A stretch of DNA of 64,000 nt. Origin: an uncultured Granulosicoccaceae bacterium. GTDB taxonomy: Bacteria > Pseudomonadota > Gammaproteobacteria > Granulosicoccales > Granulosicoccaceae. Both the position numbers and the translations under genes were made by a program. The notes under the pieces are model-generated. The model ran no database searches. It worked only from the letters and a program-made list of their open reading frames with translations, and had not been told where the DNA came from. Within the stretch, counting starts at the first letter, position 1, and the number at the start of each line of letters is the position of its first letter. Shown here piece by piece: positions 25,934 to 33,951 of the stretch. The stretch covers positions 1 through 64,000 of the forward strand of contig CALFCF010000018.1 in assembly GCA_937951345.1 (NCBI GenBank), written 5' to 3'.

Positions 25934-28048
25934 GTGTCACAACCGGCTTATCGATCAACAATAGCTTCATTACTAACCGTCGCAGCGACGATACTGCTTT
26001 GGTTGTCCAGTACTCTGTCCGTGCAGGCAGAACCCCTGACACGAGATATCATCGAGCCGTATATCGTGCCGCCAATGAGTCTGGGCGAGCCAATCAATGA
26101 CACGGGTGTATGGCAACTTCTGAATTCCGGTGGCGCTGAAGCCGGGTTCGTCTTTGAAACTGAACCCATGGCCCCATTGCCTGGCTTTTCCGGTGCTTCC
26201 ATCAACCTGTTGGTGGTGTTGGATCTGGATGGGCAATTCCTCGATGTACAACTGGTCTCGCATAACGAGCCGATTTTTGTCTCCGGTCTGCCCGAGAAAC
26301 TTTTCTACGACTTCTTTAAACAATACCGTGGGCATTCCATATCCGATACGCTCGTGGTCGGCACACCCTACGGCAGTGCCACCGACGGTTCTGCACTGGT
26401 GTACCTTGACGGTGTAACCAAGGGAACGGCGTCGGTTCGAATTGCACACGAAAGTATTCTTGCCGCGGCACTGCAGGTTGCACGAGAAAAAATGAGCGGT
26501 GTATCAACCGGCCCACCTGCCTATCCCAAAGTCGACTACACCGAAGACCTGACCTGGGATGATCTTGTTGAGCAAGGGATTATCACGCGTAAGATTGTCT
26601 CGAATGCCGAGATGGATGCGCTTTTTGCCGGTACGTTATGGGAAGACGATGACCCCCAAGCGCAGGATGACCCCGAGGGCGCCTATCTCGATCTGTGGGT
26701 AGTTGATATTGGCGCACCGTCTGTTGCCCGCGCGGTACTAAGCGATGATAGCTTGGAAGAGTTACAGGATTTCATGGCGATCGCTGAGACCGACGAACCG
26801 GTATTGTTGGTTGAAACGGCAAGGCACGGACTGGTCACCGAAGAATTTGTGCGTAACACAGCGCCCGATTTGATCAGTGCTGAACAAAGTGGATTTCCGA
26901 TCGCATTCAGAGACAGCGATATCTACGTAGAATTGAATGATGACGTACCCGATGAGTTGCACGATGGTTTTGGTTTAATCCTGCGCACTGACCGGCGTCT
27001 CGGTTTTGATCCAACGGCGCAATGGACACTACAGATCAAAGCACTTCGCTCCCATGGATCGTTTCGACCAGAGATCGGTTCGCAGACTGTTGCGGTCACA
27101 CATGTAACGCCAGAGCGCTTTTACGAACGCCCCGAACTGATCAAACCAACCCCGCCCTGGGTTGATGCATTGCGCAATCGGCAAACGGATCTGATTCTGC
27201 TGGCGGTATTTTTAACGGTCCTTGTTACGGTATTGGGTCTGCGTATGAATTCACTGGCAGGCGCACGACACTACACGGCTATCAGACTCTGTGTTCTTGC
27301 CGTTGTTATCGGATTCATTGGTTGGTGGGGACAGGGTCAGTTGTCCATCGCGACACCTATCGCTGTTGCAAGGACTGCCCTCGAAGGGGGAAGCTTTGCG
27401 TTTCTTTTGTATGACCCCGTCTCGCTGTTGATCTGGTTTGTCACTATCGCTGGATTTTTCCTGTGGGGGAGAGGACTGTTTTGCGGGTGGTTGTGCCCGT
27501 TTGGTGCTCTACAGGAATTCGCCCATCACATCGGGCGGCTGTTGCGACTGCCGCAGATTGAACCTAACCAGGTTTGGGATCAACGACTCAAGTACCTTAA
27601 GTATGTTGTCCTAGTTGTACTATTTGGGTTGATATTCATAAAACCCTCGGCGATAGATAGCGCCATTGAGGTTGAGCCCTTCAAAACAGCTATCACCACG
27701 TATTTCGTGCGCGAGTGGTATTACGTGGCTTACGCGGTTTTTCTTTTATTTTTATCAGCTGTGTTGTTCAAAGGCTTTTGCCGCTACCTGTGTCCGCTGG
27801 GTGCGGTGATGGCGATCGGTGGCTTGTTTCGCACACGACGGTGGATTGAACGACGGGCTGAATGCGGATCGCCCTGTCAATTGTGTCGGGTGCAGTGCCA
27901 GTATGGCGCAATTAAAAAAACAGGCGAAATTCAGTACACCGAGTGCTTTCAGTGCCTGGATTGTGTCACGATTCATGACGACAACACCAAGTGCGCACCA
28001 CTGATTGTTGCCAGCAAACGTAATCATCCGTTGATTCCCACCACATGA
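25934..28048 (+). CDS. NosR/NirI-like FMN-binding polyferredoxin membrane protein
   Basis: Inner-membrane redox protein of about 704 residues. Order: signal peptide ending at VQAEP; a periplasmic domain with the flavinylation motif DGVTKGTAS, where Thr165 should carry covalent FMN; a long acidic periplasmic part; about five membrane helices; then cytoplasmic cysteines CGWLCP, CRYLCP and two further clusters (CGSPCQLCRVQC, CFQCLDC). GTG at 25934 is chosen because the ATG at 25784 would place the 14-bp hairpin inside the coding region and delay the signal peptide by 50 residues. No nosZ or nir gene is present. It lies between the PQQ dehydrogenase and apbE, which implies an electron relay for that system. 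Confidence 0.85.
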   Translation: MSQPAYRSTIASLLTVAATILLWLSSTLSVQAEPLTRDIIEPYIVPPMSLGEPINDTGVWQLLNSGGAEAGFVFETEPMAPLPGFSGASINLLVVLDLDGQFLDVQLVSHNEPIFVSGLPEKLFYDFFKQYRGHSISDTLVVGTPYGSATDGSALVYLDGVTKGTASVRIAHESILAAALQVAREKMSGVSTGPPAYPKVDYTEDLTWDDLVEQGIITRKIVSNAEMDALFAGTLWEDDDPQAQDDPEGAYLDLWVVDIGAPSVARAVLSDDSLEELQDFMAIAETDEPVLLVETARHGLVTEEFVRNTAPDLISAEQSGFPIAFRDSDIYVELNDDVPDELHDGFGLILRTDRRLGFDPTAQWTLQIKALRSHGSFRPEIGSQTVAVTHVTPERFYERPELIKPTPPWVDALRNRQTDLILLAVFLTVLVTVLGLRMNSLAGARHYTAIRLCVLAVVIGFIGWWGQGQLSIATPIAVARTALEGGSFAFLLYDPVSLLIWFVTIAGFFLWGRGLFCGWLCPFGALQEFAHHIGRLLRLPQIEPNQVWDQRLKYLKYVVLVVLFGLIFIKPSAIDSAIEVEPFKTAITTYFVREWYYVAYAVFLLFLSAVLFKGFCRYLCPLGAVMAIGGLFRTRRWIERRAECGSPCQLCRVQCQYGAIKKTGEIQYTECFQCLDCVTIHDDNTKCAPLIVASKRNHPLIPTT

Positions 28049-28989
28049 ATTTAGCAAGACGCCGTTTCTTAAGTATTGCTGCAGTGCTCACCACGGCACC
28101 AGCGCACGCTTTGACAAATGTTTCGCCACATACCTGGCATGGACAAGCGTTCGGTGGAGAGATCAGTCTGTCGTTACACGCCCCGCATGACAAGGCGCAG
28201 GTTGCGTTCGAGCAAGTTCAGTCGATTGTCCGTCATATCGAATCGCTGTTCAGTTTATACGACCCGACATCCGCCCTGTCACAATTGAATCGACGCGGCT
28301 CACTCGAGATGTCGACTGAATTTCGCGAGGTTGCCGAGGCTGCCGATTACGCCTATCACCTGACGCAAGGTTTATTCGATCCAACGGTACAGCCAATGTG
28401 GCAGGCTGCTGCAAGGGGACGCAAACCAGCAGATTTCGCCGACGTTATCGGTTGGCACAAAGTGACGTTTACGCATTCGCACATCACTCTGGCAAAAGGC
28501 CAGGCACTAACGTTCAACGGTATAGCGCAGGGCTACGCAACAGATCGTGTGACCGACTGGCTCACGACAAATGGATTCGAGCGTATTCTGGTGAATATCG
28601 GAGAACATCGGGCCAGTGGTGATGCATGGACATTGGGCATAGAGGATCCGACACATGGGGTTGTAGGGCATAGGACGCTGGCAGATCGTGCAATTGCAAC
28701 CTCAAGTCCATTGGCAACGCCGGTTGGACTTCACGGACATATTTTCTACCCGAAGACCGCAACAGGTGAATCGCAGTTGATTGACGATAGCGTAACGGAC
28801 AACCATAAAACCGGTTCTCTTCCTCGTTGGTCAACCGTTTCTGTCGAGGCAACAACTGCAACGCTGGCTGATGCGCTATCCACGGGCGCGGTGTTTGCCC
28901 AAGAATCACTACTGCAAAAAATTCGACAATCGAAGGGTGTTTATCGGATCACACTGATTGATCAAAAAGGCGATGTGACAACGCTCTGA
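28045..28989 (+). CDS. apbE: FAD:protein FMN transferase ApbE
   Basis: Periplasmic enzyme that attaches FMN to a Thr/Ser of a partner protein. A twin-arginine-like signal (ARRRFLSIAA) starts the protein. Family stretches are SLYDPTSALSQLN, GLFDPTVQPMW, FNGIAQGYATDRV, LVNIGEHRASGD and the C-terminal metal site in STVSVEATTATLADALST. It overlaps the NosR-like stop in an ATGA, so the two are coupled, and the NosR-like protein with its DGVTKGTAS motif is the evident substrate. The pairing mirrors NosR-NosX but without nitrous oxide reductase genes. Confidence 0.92.
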   Translation: MNLARRRFLSIAAVLTTAPAHALTNVSPHTWHGQAFGGEISLSLHAPHDKAQVAFEQVQSIVRHIESLFSLYDPTSALSQLNRRGSLEMSTEFREVAEAADYAYHLTQGLFDPTVQPMWQAAARGRKPADFADVIGWHKVTFTHSHITLAKGQALTFNGIAQGYATDRVTDWLTTNGFERILVNIGEHRASGDAWTLGIEDPTHGVVGHRTLADRAIATSSPLATPVGLHGHIFYPKTATGESQLIDDSVTDNHKTGSLPRWSTVSVEATTATLADALSTGAVFAQESLLQKIRQSKGVYRITLIDQKGDVTTL

Positions 28990-29003
28990 GGTAAGCCACT
29001 ATT

Positions 29004-29029
29004 GGTTAAAGCCAGATTGATCTTTAACC
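29004..29029 (+). terminator. Intrinsic terminator-like hairpin after apbE
   Basis: GGTTAAAG / CTTTAACC, 8 bp with a 10-base loop, followed by CTTTATT. It lies 15 bases after the apbE stop and would end the alcohol dehydrogenase operon. Confidence 0.65.
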
Positions 29030-29073
29030 CTTTATTAACTATCGGCAGCTTTTAGTAAACCAGGCAACTGACT

Positions 29074-29382
29074 ATGAGCGATCGCATTTATCACGTTGCA
29101 TTAGCGGCAGATCTGGATAACGCGCGCCGCTGTGGTGCCTACCGTACCGGGTCGCTGGATACAGAAGGGTTTATTCACTGTTGCACCCAGGCCCAACTAT
29201 CCGGCGTGCTGGAGCGTTATTTCGCTGATGTGGACGATTATGAGGTCGTTGAGGTGCGTATAGATCGTCTGGGCGTGGGCGTAGCGCCGGTCTATGAAAA
29301 TACTGTCGGCGGCACTGAATTGTTCCCGCATATCTACGCTGAAATCCCACTGTCAGCGATTGTACGTAGAAATCATCTCTAA
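29074..29382 (+). CDS. DUF952 family protein
   Basis: A 102-residue cytoplasmic protein of the DUF952 family. Typical features are the N-terminal IYHVALAADL, the EGFIHCCTQAQL segment with its His and Cys, and the C-terminal LFPHIYAEIPL. The fold is related to ADP-ribosyltransferases, but no function is established for the family. It stands alone between two hairpins, so it is probably transcribed by itself. Confidence 0.85.
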   Translation: MSDRIYHVALAADLDNARRCGAYRTGSLDTEGFIHCCTQAQLSGVLERYFADVDDYEVVEVRIDRLGVGVAPVYENTVGGTELFPHIYAEIPLSAIVRRNHL

Positions 29383-29489
29383 ATCGATCGGGGACGCCGA
29401 GTCCTGCACGCTGATCCTGCGTTGTGTGCCGTTCTGCGCTGCTCGAACGCCACACGCCTTGGCTGAGCGCGCAATCTCAATTTTGAGAT

Positions 29490-29520
29490 GGCTTCTAGTT
29501 AAAGATTATTAACTGAAGCC
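29490..29520 (+). terminator. Hairpin after the DUF952 gene
   Basis: GGCTTC-T-AGTTAA pairs with TTAACTGAAGCC: 12 bp with one bulged T and a six-base loop, followed by TTCCGCTT. A second dyad, ATCTCAA-TT-TTGAGAT, lies just upstream (29474-29489). Together they look like a bidirectional terminator region. Confidence 0.55.
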
Positions 29521-29616
29521 TTCCGCTTATTACCAATCCTGCTAAACCGTTAAGTTTGTTCTACGCTTTTGAGAGTGCAGGAAGTTTCTGTTTTTAGTCT
29601 GCGTCGCTCAGTTGCG

Positions 29617-30486
29617 ATGATCATGCATCTACCAAAAAACTCTCGACTCCCTTTAACGCTATTGGTGCTGTTGATTCTGCCCTTGGCGATTCTCTATCCG
29701 TTCGCTGAAGCCAGTGATCAGCATCTCGAGGGTGCGTTTAAACGCTCGTTGGCTGGTTTTGCCATTGCGCGCGGATTAAATGGTGTGATTTCGGTAGCTC
29801 AGGGAACTGAATTTGCGGTGCAACCTGCAGGTGTCGGTGTGGTATTCGCGCCTGGTGAAATCCTTGACCCTATCAATGATCTGGTAGAGCGCTTCTCGTG
29901 GATCATGTTACTTGCATCCAGCTCACTCGGCGTGCAGCAATTACTGTTATCGATGAGTGCATGGAAAGGCATATTGTTCGGTTTGGTTGGCGGCGGTTTT
30001 GCGCTGATAGCGATTACCTGGTTTGGTAATTCGTCATGGCGATGGCTACGCAGATTTCTAGTGCGGTTTTTCCTGCTAATGACGATACTACGATTCATGA
30101 TGCCGGTTGTTTCTATGGCAAACGAATGGGTCTATAGCGCGTTTCTTGAAAGTCGATATACCGTGGCGAGTCAGGAGCTGAAAATAGCAACCGATAATCT
30201 TGACCGGATCAACACGGAAGTCATAGCCCAACCTGTTGAAGAAACCAGCGGTTTACTTGATAAGGCTCGGGAAATCTATCGTACGGCCATTAAACAAATC
30301 GACCTTACACAGCGGCTGGAGGAATACAGTCAGATTGCAGATACGGTCAGTGAAAATATTGTCTGGTTGATCGCCGTGTTTCTAATGCAGACCGTGGTTT
30401 TTCCATTGTTATTCTTATGGATTGTCTGGGTGTTGATACGTCAGTTGTTTAGTTATTCACCGGATAGCGGGGGAATGCGCTGGTAG
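29617..30486 (+). CDS. Uncharacterised membrane protein
   Basis: A protein of about 289 residues I cannot assign. It has an N-terminal hydrophobic segment (LPLTLLVLLILPLAILYPFA), a periplasmic loop, about three central hydrophobic segments, a helical, probably coiled-coil stretch with repeated Asp/Glu/Gln (about 190-255) and a C-terminal helix (PLLFLWIVWVLIRQLF). ATG at 29617 is preferred to TTG at 29569. A decayed copy of its 3' end lies at 31063-31136, where it again faces the outer-membrane protein gene, so the two genes seem to be inherited as a pair. Confidence 0.65.
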   Translation: MIMHLPKNSRLPLTLLVLLILPLAILYPFAEASDQHLEGAFKRSLAGFAIARGLNGVISVAQGTEFAVQPAGVGVVFAPGEILDPINDLVERFSWIMLLASSSLGVQQLLLSMSAWKGILFGLVGGGFALIAITWFGNSSWRWLRRFLVRFFLLMTILRFMMPVVSMANEWVYSAFLESRYTVASQELKIATDNLDRINTEVIAQPVEETSGLLDKAREIYRTAIKQIDLTQRLEEYSQIADTVSENIVWLIAVFLMQTVVFPLLFLWIVWVLIRQLFSYSPDSGGMRW

Positions 30487-30519
30487 AGGACTTTTCGACT
30501 GGAAGTAAGGCTCAAGTGA

Positions 30520-30538
30520 AATCGCCTGTCTGGCGATT
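30520..30538 (+). terminator. Hairpin after the membrane protein gene
   Basis: AATCGCC / GGCGATT with a five-base loop, 33 bases after the stop, followed by CTGGCTATTTT. A modest terminator candidate between convergent genes. Confidence 0.5.
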
Positions 30539-30551
30539 CTGGCTATTTTCG

Positions 30552-30956
30552 CTACTCTGGCCATTCAGGATATTCAGGTATGTCCGCGTCGCACAAGCTC
30601 CAGGATGGTCTTGAGTTCGAGTACTGACGGTACTCAATCTTTTGATCCAATGTATCGTCAAGTGTACCTAATGAAACGAAAACGTTTTCCTTTTCCAGTT
30701 CGTGTTCCGTCAGAAGAAAACTACCACACTTAGCGCAAAAGTGCCGTCTCGTCGCAGAAGTAGGTTGAAAAACACGTACCTCTGTTTGCCCACCTATCCA
30801 TTCAAAATTGCCACGATCAACTGTTCCGTATGCAGCACCAGATGATCCGCTCAGCTTTCGACAAATACTGCAATGGCAATAGCAACAGTCGTGAATCTTT
30901 CCTTTGACTAAGTACTTAATCCGATTGCATGCACATGATCCATAAATTTTTGTCAT
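30552..30956 (-). CDS. GFA/CENP-V family zinc protein (single domain)
   Basis: A 134-residue single-domain GFA protein. Zinc cysteines are in GSCACNRIKY, CYCHCSICRKLSG and HFCAKCGSFL, in the normal order and spacing. ATG at 30956 is used because the frame upstream of it runs through the relic of another gene. It is a second, separate GFA protein in this window, and it appears to have been inserted between the membrane protein gene and the relic downstream of it. The substrate is unknown. Confidence 0.82.
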   Translation of the reverse strand: MTKIYGSCACNRIKYLVKGKIHDCCYCHCSICRKLSGSSGAAYGTVDRGNFEWIGGQTEVRVFQPTSATRRHFCAKCGSFLLTEHELEKENVFVSLGTLDDTLDQKIEYRQYSNSRPSWSLCDADIPEYPEWPE

Positions 30957-30969
30957 CCTAACGTCTGTC

Positions 30970-31062
30970 TCAGCTAAGTGAGTGCCTTTTATCATACCGC
31001 AAAGTAATAGAGATATTGGCATTCGCATAATCGTCGTGTAGTGCAAGGGCTTCGAATTGTAT
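30970..31062 (-). pseudogene. Relic: C-terminal end of an outer-membrane protein paralogue
   Basis: Read on the minus strand this stretch gives FEALALHDDYANANISITLRY, close to the C-terminus of the intact gene at 31144-31809 (FEALALHDNYLGGNLSINYRY). The DNA at 31031-31062 matches 31184-31215 at about 27 of 32 bases. No start or N-terminal part is present; the similarity stops where the next relic begins. Confidence 0.75.
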
Positions 31063-31136
31063 CCCCGCTGCTGTTCCTGTGGATTGTCTACATGTTGATT
31101 CGCCAGTTGTTCGGTGTTGTCCAACTCGCTGGATAG
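31063..31136 (+). pseudogene. Relic: C-terminal end of a membrane protein paralogue
   Basis: The plus strand gives PLLFLWIVYMLIRQLF then a short tail and TAG at 31134-31136, matching PLLFLWIVWVLIRQLF at the end of the gene at 29617-30486. Only the last 23 codons are left. It abuts the other relic, a junction best explained by a deletion between two tandem copies of the convergent gene pair. Confidence 0.75.
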
Positions 31137-31143
31137 CAGTCTA

Positions 31144-31809
31144 TCAATACCGGTAATTGATCGAGAGATTGCCTCCTAGGTAGTTGTCGTGTAGTGCCAG
31201 CGCTTCGAATCGTAAACCGAACGGACTCTTTTTGGGATTGATGTCGAATCCTGCGCCCACTGTTAGATATTTGCTTGAGGTAGTGCCTAAATCCAGCAGA
31301 ATCAATTCATTGGCAACAACGCCAAGCCCCAGTTTCACAAATGGGCTGAATAGTGGCCGGGAACCGTGTTTGAAAGTGTCAGAAGGGTTGTTGGCTCTGA
31401 AATGATAGGTAGCGCTAATCTCCCCCAGTAATGCAGTTGCAAACGGATCGCCGTCACCGGCGAGAAGATTAGCTATAGAGAAGTTATGTAACCCGGGTGC
31501 GAGACCGGGTATTGTCATCAGACGATACTCCACATCCAGGGCATTGCTAAGCGACTCTCCCTGCCTGAAACCGATACCGGATTCTGGATCCAGCGCATCT
31601 TCGAACGAACGATTACTGCTATCCAGCTCGCCCGTCCCGAACGGATAGGATATCGAAAGTCCGATAAACGATTTATCTTTATCCGCTGAAAATCCGGGGT
31701 GAGGTGCGAAACCTAGCACTAGTGCGATGGCTATCGCGCTGATTGATTTGCGTGAACAGTCTGTCAGTGCACTGCCTGCTGATTTGATAAATGTGAACGG
31801 CTTCAACAT
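31144..31809 (-). CDS. Uncharacterised outer-membrane beta-barrel-like protein
   Basis: A 221-residue exported protein with a signal peptide ending near GFSAD (residue 42). The mature part alternates polar and hydrophobic residues and ends in an aromatic residue (SINYRY), both typical of small outer-membrane barrels. Stretches such as LGEISATYHFRA, PFVKLGLGVVANE and LTVGAGFDINPKKSPFGLRFEALALHDNY recall PagL-like or OmpW-like barrels, but I see no clear catalytic triad and make no functional claim. A relic of a second copy lies at 30970-31062. Confidence 0.6.
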   Translation of the reverse strand: MLKPFTFIKSAGSALTDCSRKSISAIAIALVLGFAPHPGFSADKDKSFIGLSISYPFGTGELDSSNRSFEDALDPESGIGFRQGESLSNALDVEYRLMTIPGLAPGLHNFSIANLLAGDGDPFATALLGEISATYHFRANNPSDTFKHGSRPLFSPFVKLGLGVVANELILLDLGTTSSKYLTVGAGFDINPKKSPFGLRFEALALHDNYLGGNLSINYRY

Positions 31810-31972
31810 AACTCTCTCCTGTAGATCAACTGAATAAATGAACCAATGACTACAGGGTAAAAAGCTGTCGGCTTAGCGTCTATCAATACCAGCGAAGTAC
31901 CGTCACATGCAACTCAGCGTTGCATCTTATGGCGCGGGAGGGTGTGGGTAGATTGTTTTGGTAGACAAAGAC

Positions 31973-33016
31973 CTACGATGGTCCGACCCCAGCTTGCAGC
32001 GAAGTTATCGCCAGTATTCGGGAAATATCTTCAGTTTTACAGCCACGGGATAAGTCGTTAACCGGTCGTGCCAGTCCTTGAAGCACCGGGCCAACAGCAT
32101 CGCAACCGCCGAAACGTTCGCACAGTTTGTAACCGATGTTGCCGGCCTCAAGTGACGGGAAGATTAATATGTTGGGTAGTGACTGATTTGTCTCACCGGC
32201 GCGTATCAGGTTTTTTGAAAATTCAGGCGCTTTCTTTTGCAATATCTCAGGCATCACTGCCGCATCAAGTTGTACGTCACCGATTACCTGCCAGCCACCG
32301 GATTGTTCGTTGAACAACTTCTCGGTCATATGTGTTGCATCCTGTACTTTAGTGACATGTGGGTGATTTGCACTGCCGTTAGTAGAGAAAGACAGCATCG
32401 CGACAACGGGATCTACTCCCATCAACGCTTGTGTGCTTTGTGCTGTTTGCAATGCAATTTCAGAGAGTTGTTCAGCATCCGGATCGACTACAAGGGCACA
32501 ATCTGCGAATACTGTAACACCAGATAGTGGTTGAAAGTCGTGCTTCATGACCATCAGAAAGAAGCTACTAACAAAGGATGCTCCGGGGGCCGCGCCGACT
32601 ATTTGCAATGCTGTGCGAGTCACATCTGCCGTTGGATAGACAGCCCCGGCAACACAGCCATCGGCAAGTCCGGCTGAAACAGCAGTGCAAGCGTGAACCA
32701 ATGGATCAGCGAGTGCTTGTGCCGCTTTGTCGGCCGTCATGCCTTTGTGTTTACGCCGCTCAACCAGCGTGTCGATGAGTGAGTCTCGGCTGGAGGAATT
32801 GTCGATATCAATAATTTCGATTTTATCAATCGACTGATTGTTATCGCTGGCAGCAGCTTTTATTGCAGATTCTTTACCGACTAATACGGGTACGCAGCGC
32901 CCATCATTTGCTGCCATAGCAGCCGCTTCAAGCATACGCTCGTCGGTCGCTTCAGGTAGTACGATGCGTGCCGGCTGTTGTTGTGCGCGGGCGATCAGTT
33001 GATCAAAGGCTGACAT
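31973..33016 (-). CDS. pta: Phosphate acetyltransferase
   Basis: Catalyses acetyl-CoA + phosphate to acetyl phosphate + CoA. The protein of about 347 residues is the short PTA_PTB type without the N-terminal DRTGG regulatory domains of enterobacterial Pta. The sequence starts ARIVLPEATDERMLEAA and carries GLADGCVAGAVYPTADVTRTALQIVG and VAMLSFSTNGSANHPH, all characteristic. ATG at 33016 is used; a TTG six codons upstream is an alternative. No ackA lies beside it. It is the last gene of a leftward block with an acyl-CoA ligase pair and an acylating aldehyde dehydrogenase. Confidence 0.9.
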   Translation of the reverse strand: MSAFDQLIARAQQQPARIVLPEATDERMLEAAAMAANDGRCVPVLVGKESAIKAAASDNNQSIDKIEIIDIDNSSSRDSLIDTLVERRKHKGMTADKAAQALADPLVHACTAVSAGLADGCVAGAVYPTADVTRTALQIVGAAPGASFVSSFFLMVMKHDFQPLSGVTVFADCALVVDPDAEQLSEIALQTAQSTQALMGVDPVVAMLSFSTNGSANHPHVTKVQDATHMTEKLFNEQSGGWQVIGDVQLDAAVMPEILQKKAPEFSKNLIRAGETNQSLPNILIFPSLEAGNIGYKLCERFGGCDAVGPVLQGLARPVNDLSRGCKTEDISRILAITSLQAGVGPS

Positions 33017-33066
33017 AAAATAACGGCCCTGCAATAGGTCGGTAGACTCGCCCGAATGGTTGCGTT

Positions 33067-33951
33067 TTATAAACCGGAAAGTCCGGACGCCTTCAGTGCG
33101 GCACCAATATCAGAGGGCGTTTTAAGGACTTCAACACCGGCCTTTTCAAGGGCTTTTTGCTTGGACTGATAAGTACCGCGATTACCCATCACAATGGCTC
33201 CAGCATGACCCATTTTTTTACCCGGTGGTGAAGAGCCGCCAGCAATGAATGCCGCGATCACCGGCTTTTTCATGGTTGCTGCATATTCGGCTGCTGCCTC
33301 TTCCATAGAACCACCGATTTCACCCACGATAACGACGCCTTCGGTTTTACTGTCGTTATCAAGTGCAGTGAGTGCATCCAGTGTAGTGGTTCCTATGATG
33401 GGATCACCACCGATACCGACAAAGGCGCTTTGTCCAAAGCCTGCCTGTACGGTGTTCAAGCACATTAACGTGCCAAGCGAGCCACTGCGTGAAATGATAC
33501 CGATGTTGCCGGGTTGAAAAATGGATGATTCAAAGGCAGGCATGAACCCGACAAAACATTCTCCCGGTGTTACCAGGCCGGCAGTGTTTGGACCTACAAT
33601 TCTTGCGTCGTTATCACGCGCTTCAGCCATCATGTACATAACATCGCGTACTGGAATGTGTTCTGTCAGACATACGACTTTTTTACATCCGGCAGCAATG
33701 GCATCACTGGCTGCTGCTTTGGCGCCTAACGGCGGTATGAACAAAACAGATACATCAAACTCGCAACCTTTGGATGCGGCATCCTGAGCTGATGCAAAAA
33801 CCGGTACCCCACAACATTCTGTGCCGGCTTTTTTCGGATTCACGCCACCGACAACCTGAGTGCCGTAAGCCTGCATCCGGTCAGTCCAGAAACTACCTTG
33901 CTTACCGGTTATACCCTGAACCAGTAGTTTTTCATGGTTACGAATAATCAT
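33067..33951 (-). CDS. ADP-forming acyl-CoA ligase alpha subunit (SucD-like)
   Basis: A 294-residue subunit of the succinyl-CoA synthetase family. The CoA-binding Rossmann motif is LVQGITGKQGSFWT near residue 10, and the phosphohistidine is in KKMGHAGAIV near residue 245. The pair with the next gene resembles SucCD but differs from housekeeping SucD by sequence and by its catabolic context, next to an acylating aldehyde dehydrogenase and Pta. Candidates are malate-, acetate- or sulfoacetate-CoA ligase. It overlaps the beta-subunit stop in an ATGA. Confidence 0.85.
   Translation of the reverse strand: MIIRNHEKLLVQGITGKQGSFWTDRMQAYGTQVVGGVNPKKAGTECCGVPVFASAQDAASKGCEFDVSVLFIPPLGAKAAASDAIAAGCKKVVCLTEHIPVRDVMYMMAEARDNDARIVGPNTAGLVTPGECFVGFMPAFESSIFQPGNIGIISRSGSLGTLMCLNTVQAGFGQSAFVGIGGDPIIGTTTLDALTALDNDSKTEGVVIVGEIGGSMEEAAAEYAATMKKPVIAAFIAGGSSPPGKKMGHAGAIVMGNRGTYQSKQKALEKAGVEVLKTPSDIGAALKASGLSGL

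Noticed and set aside
25784-28048. Denitrification (NosR) annotation
   Set aside because: The fold matches NosR but no nosZ, nosDFYL or nir gene is present; the neighbours are PQQ alcohol oxidation genes.
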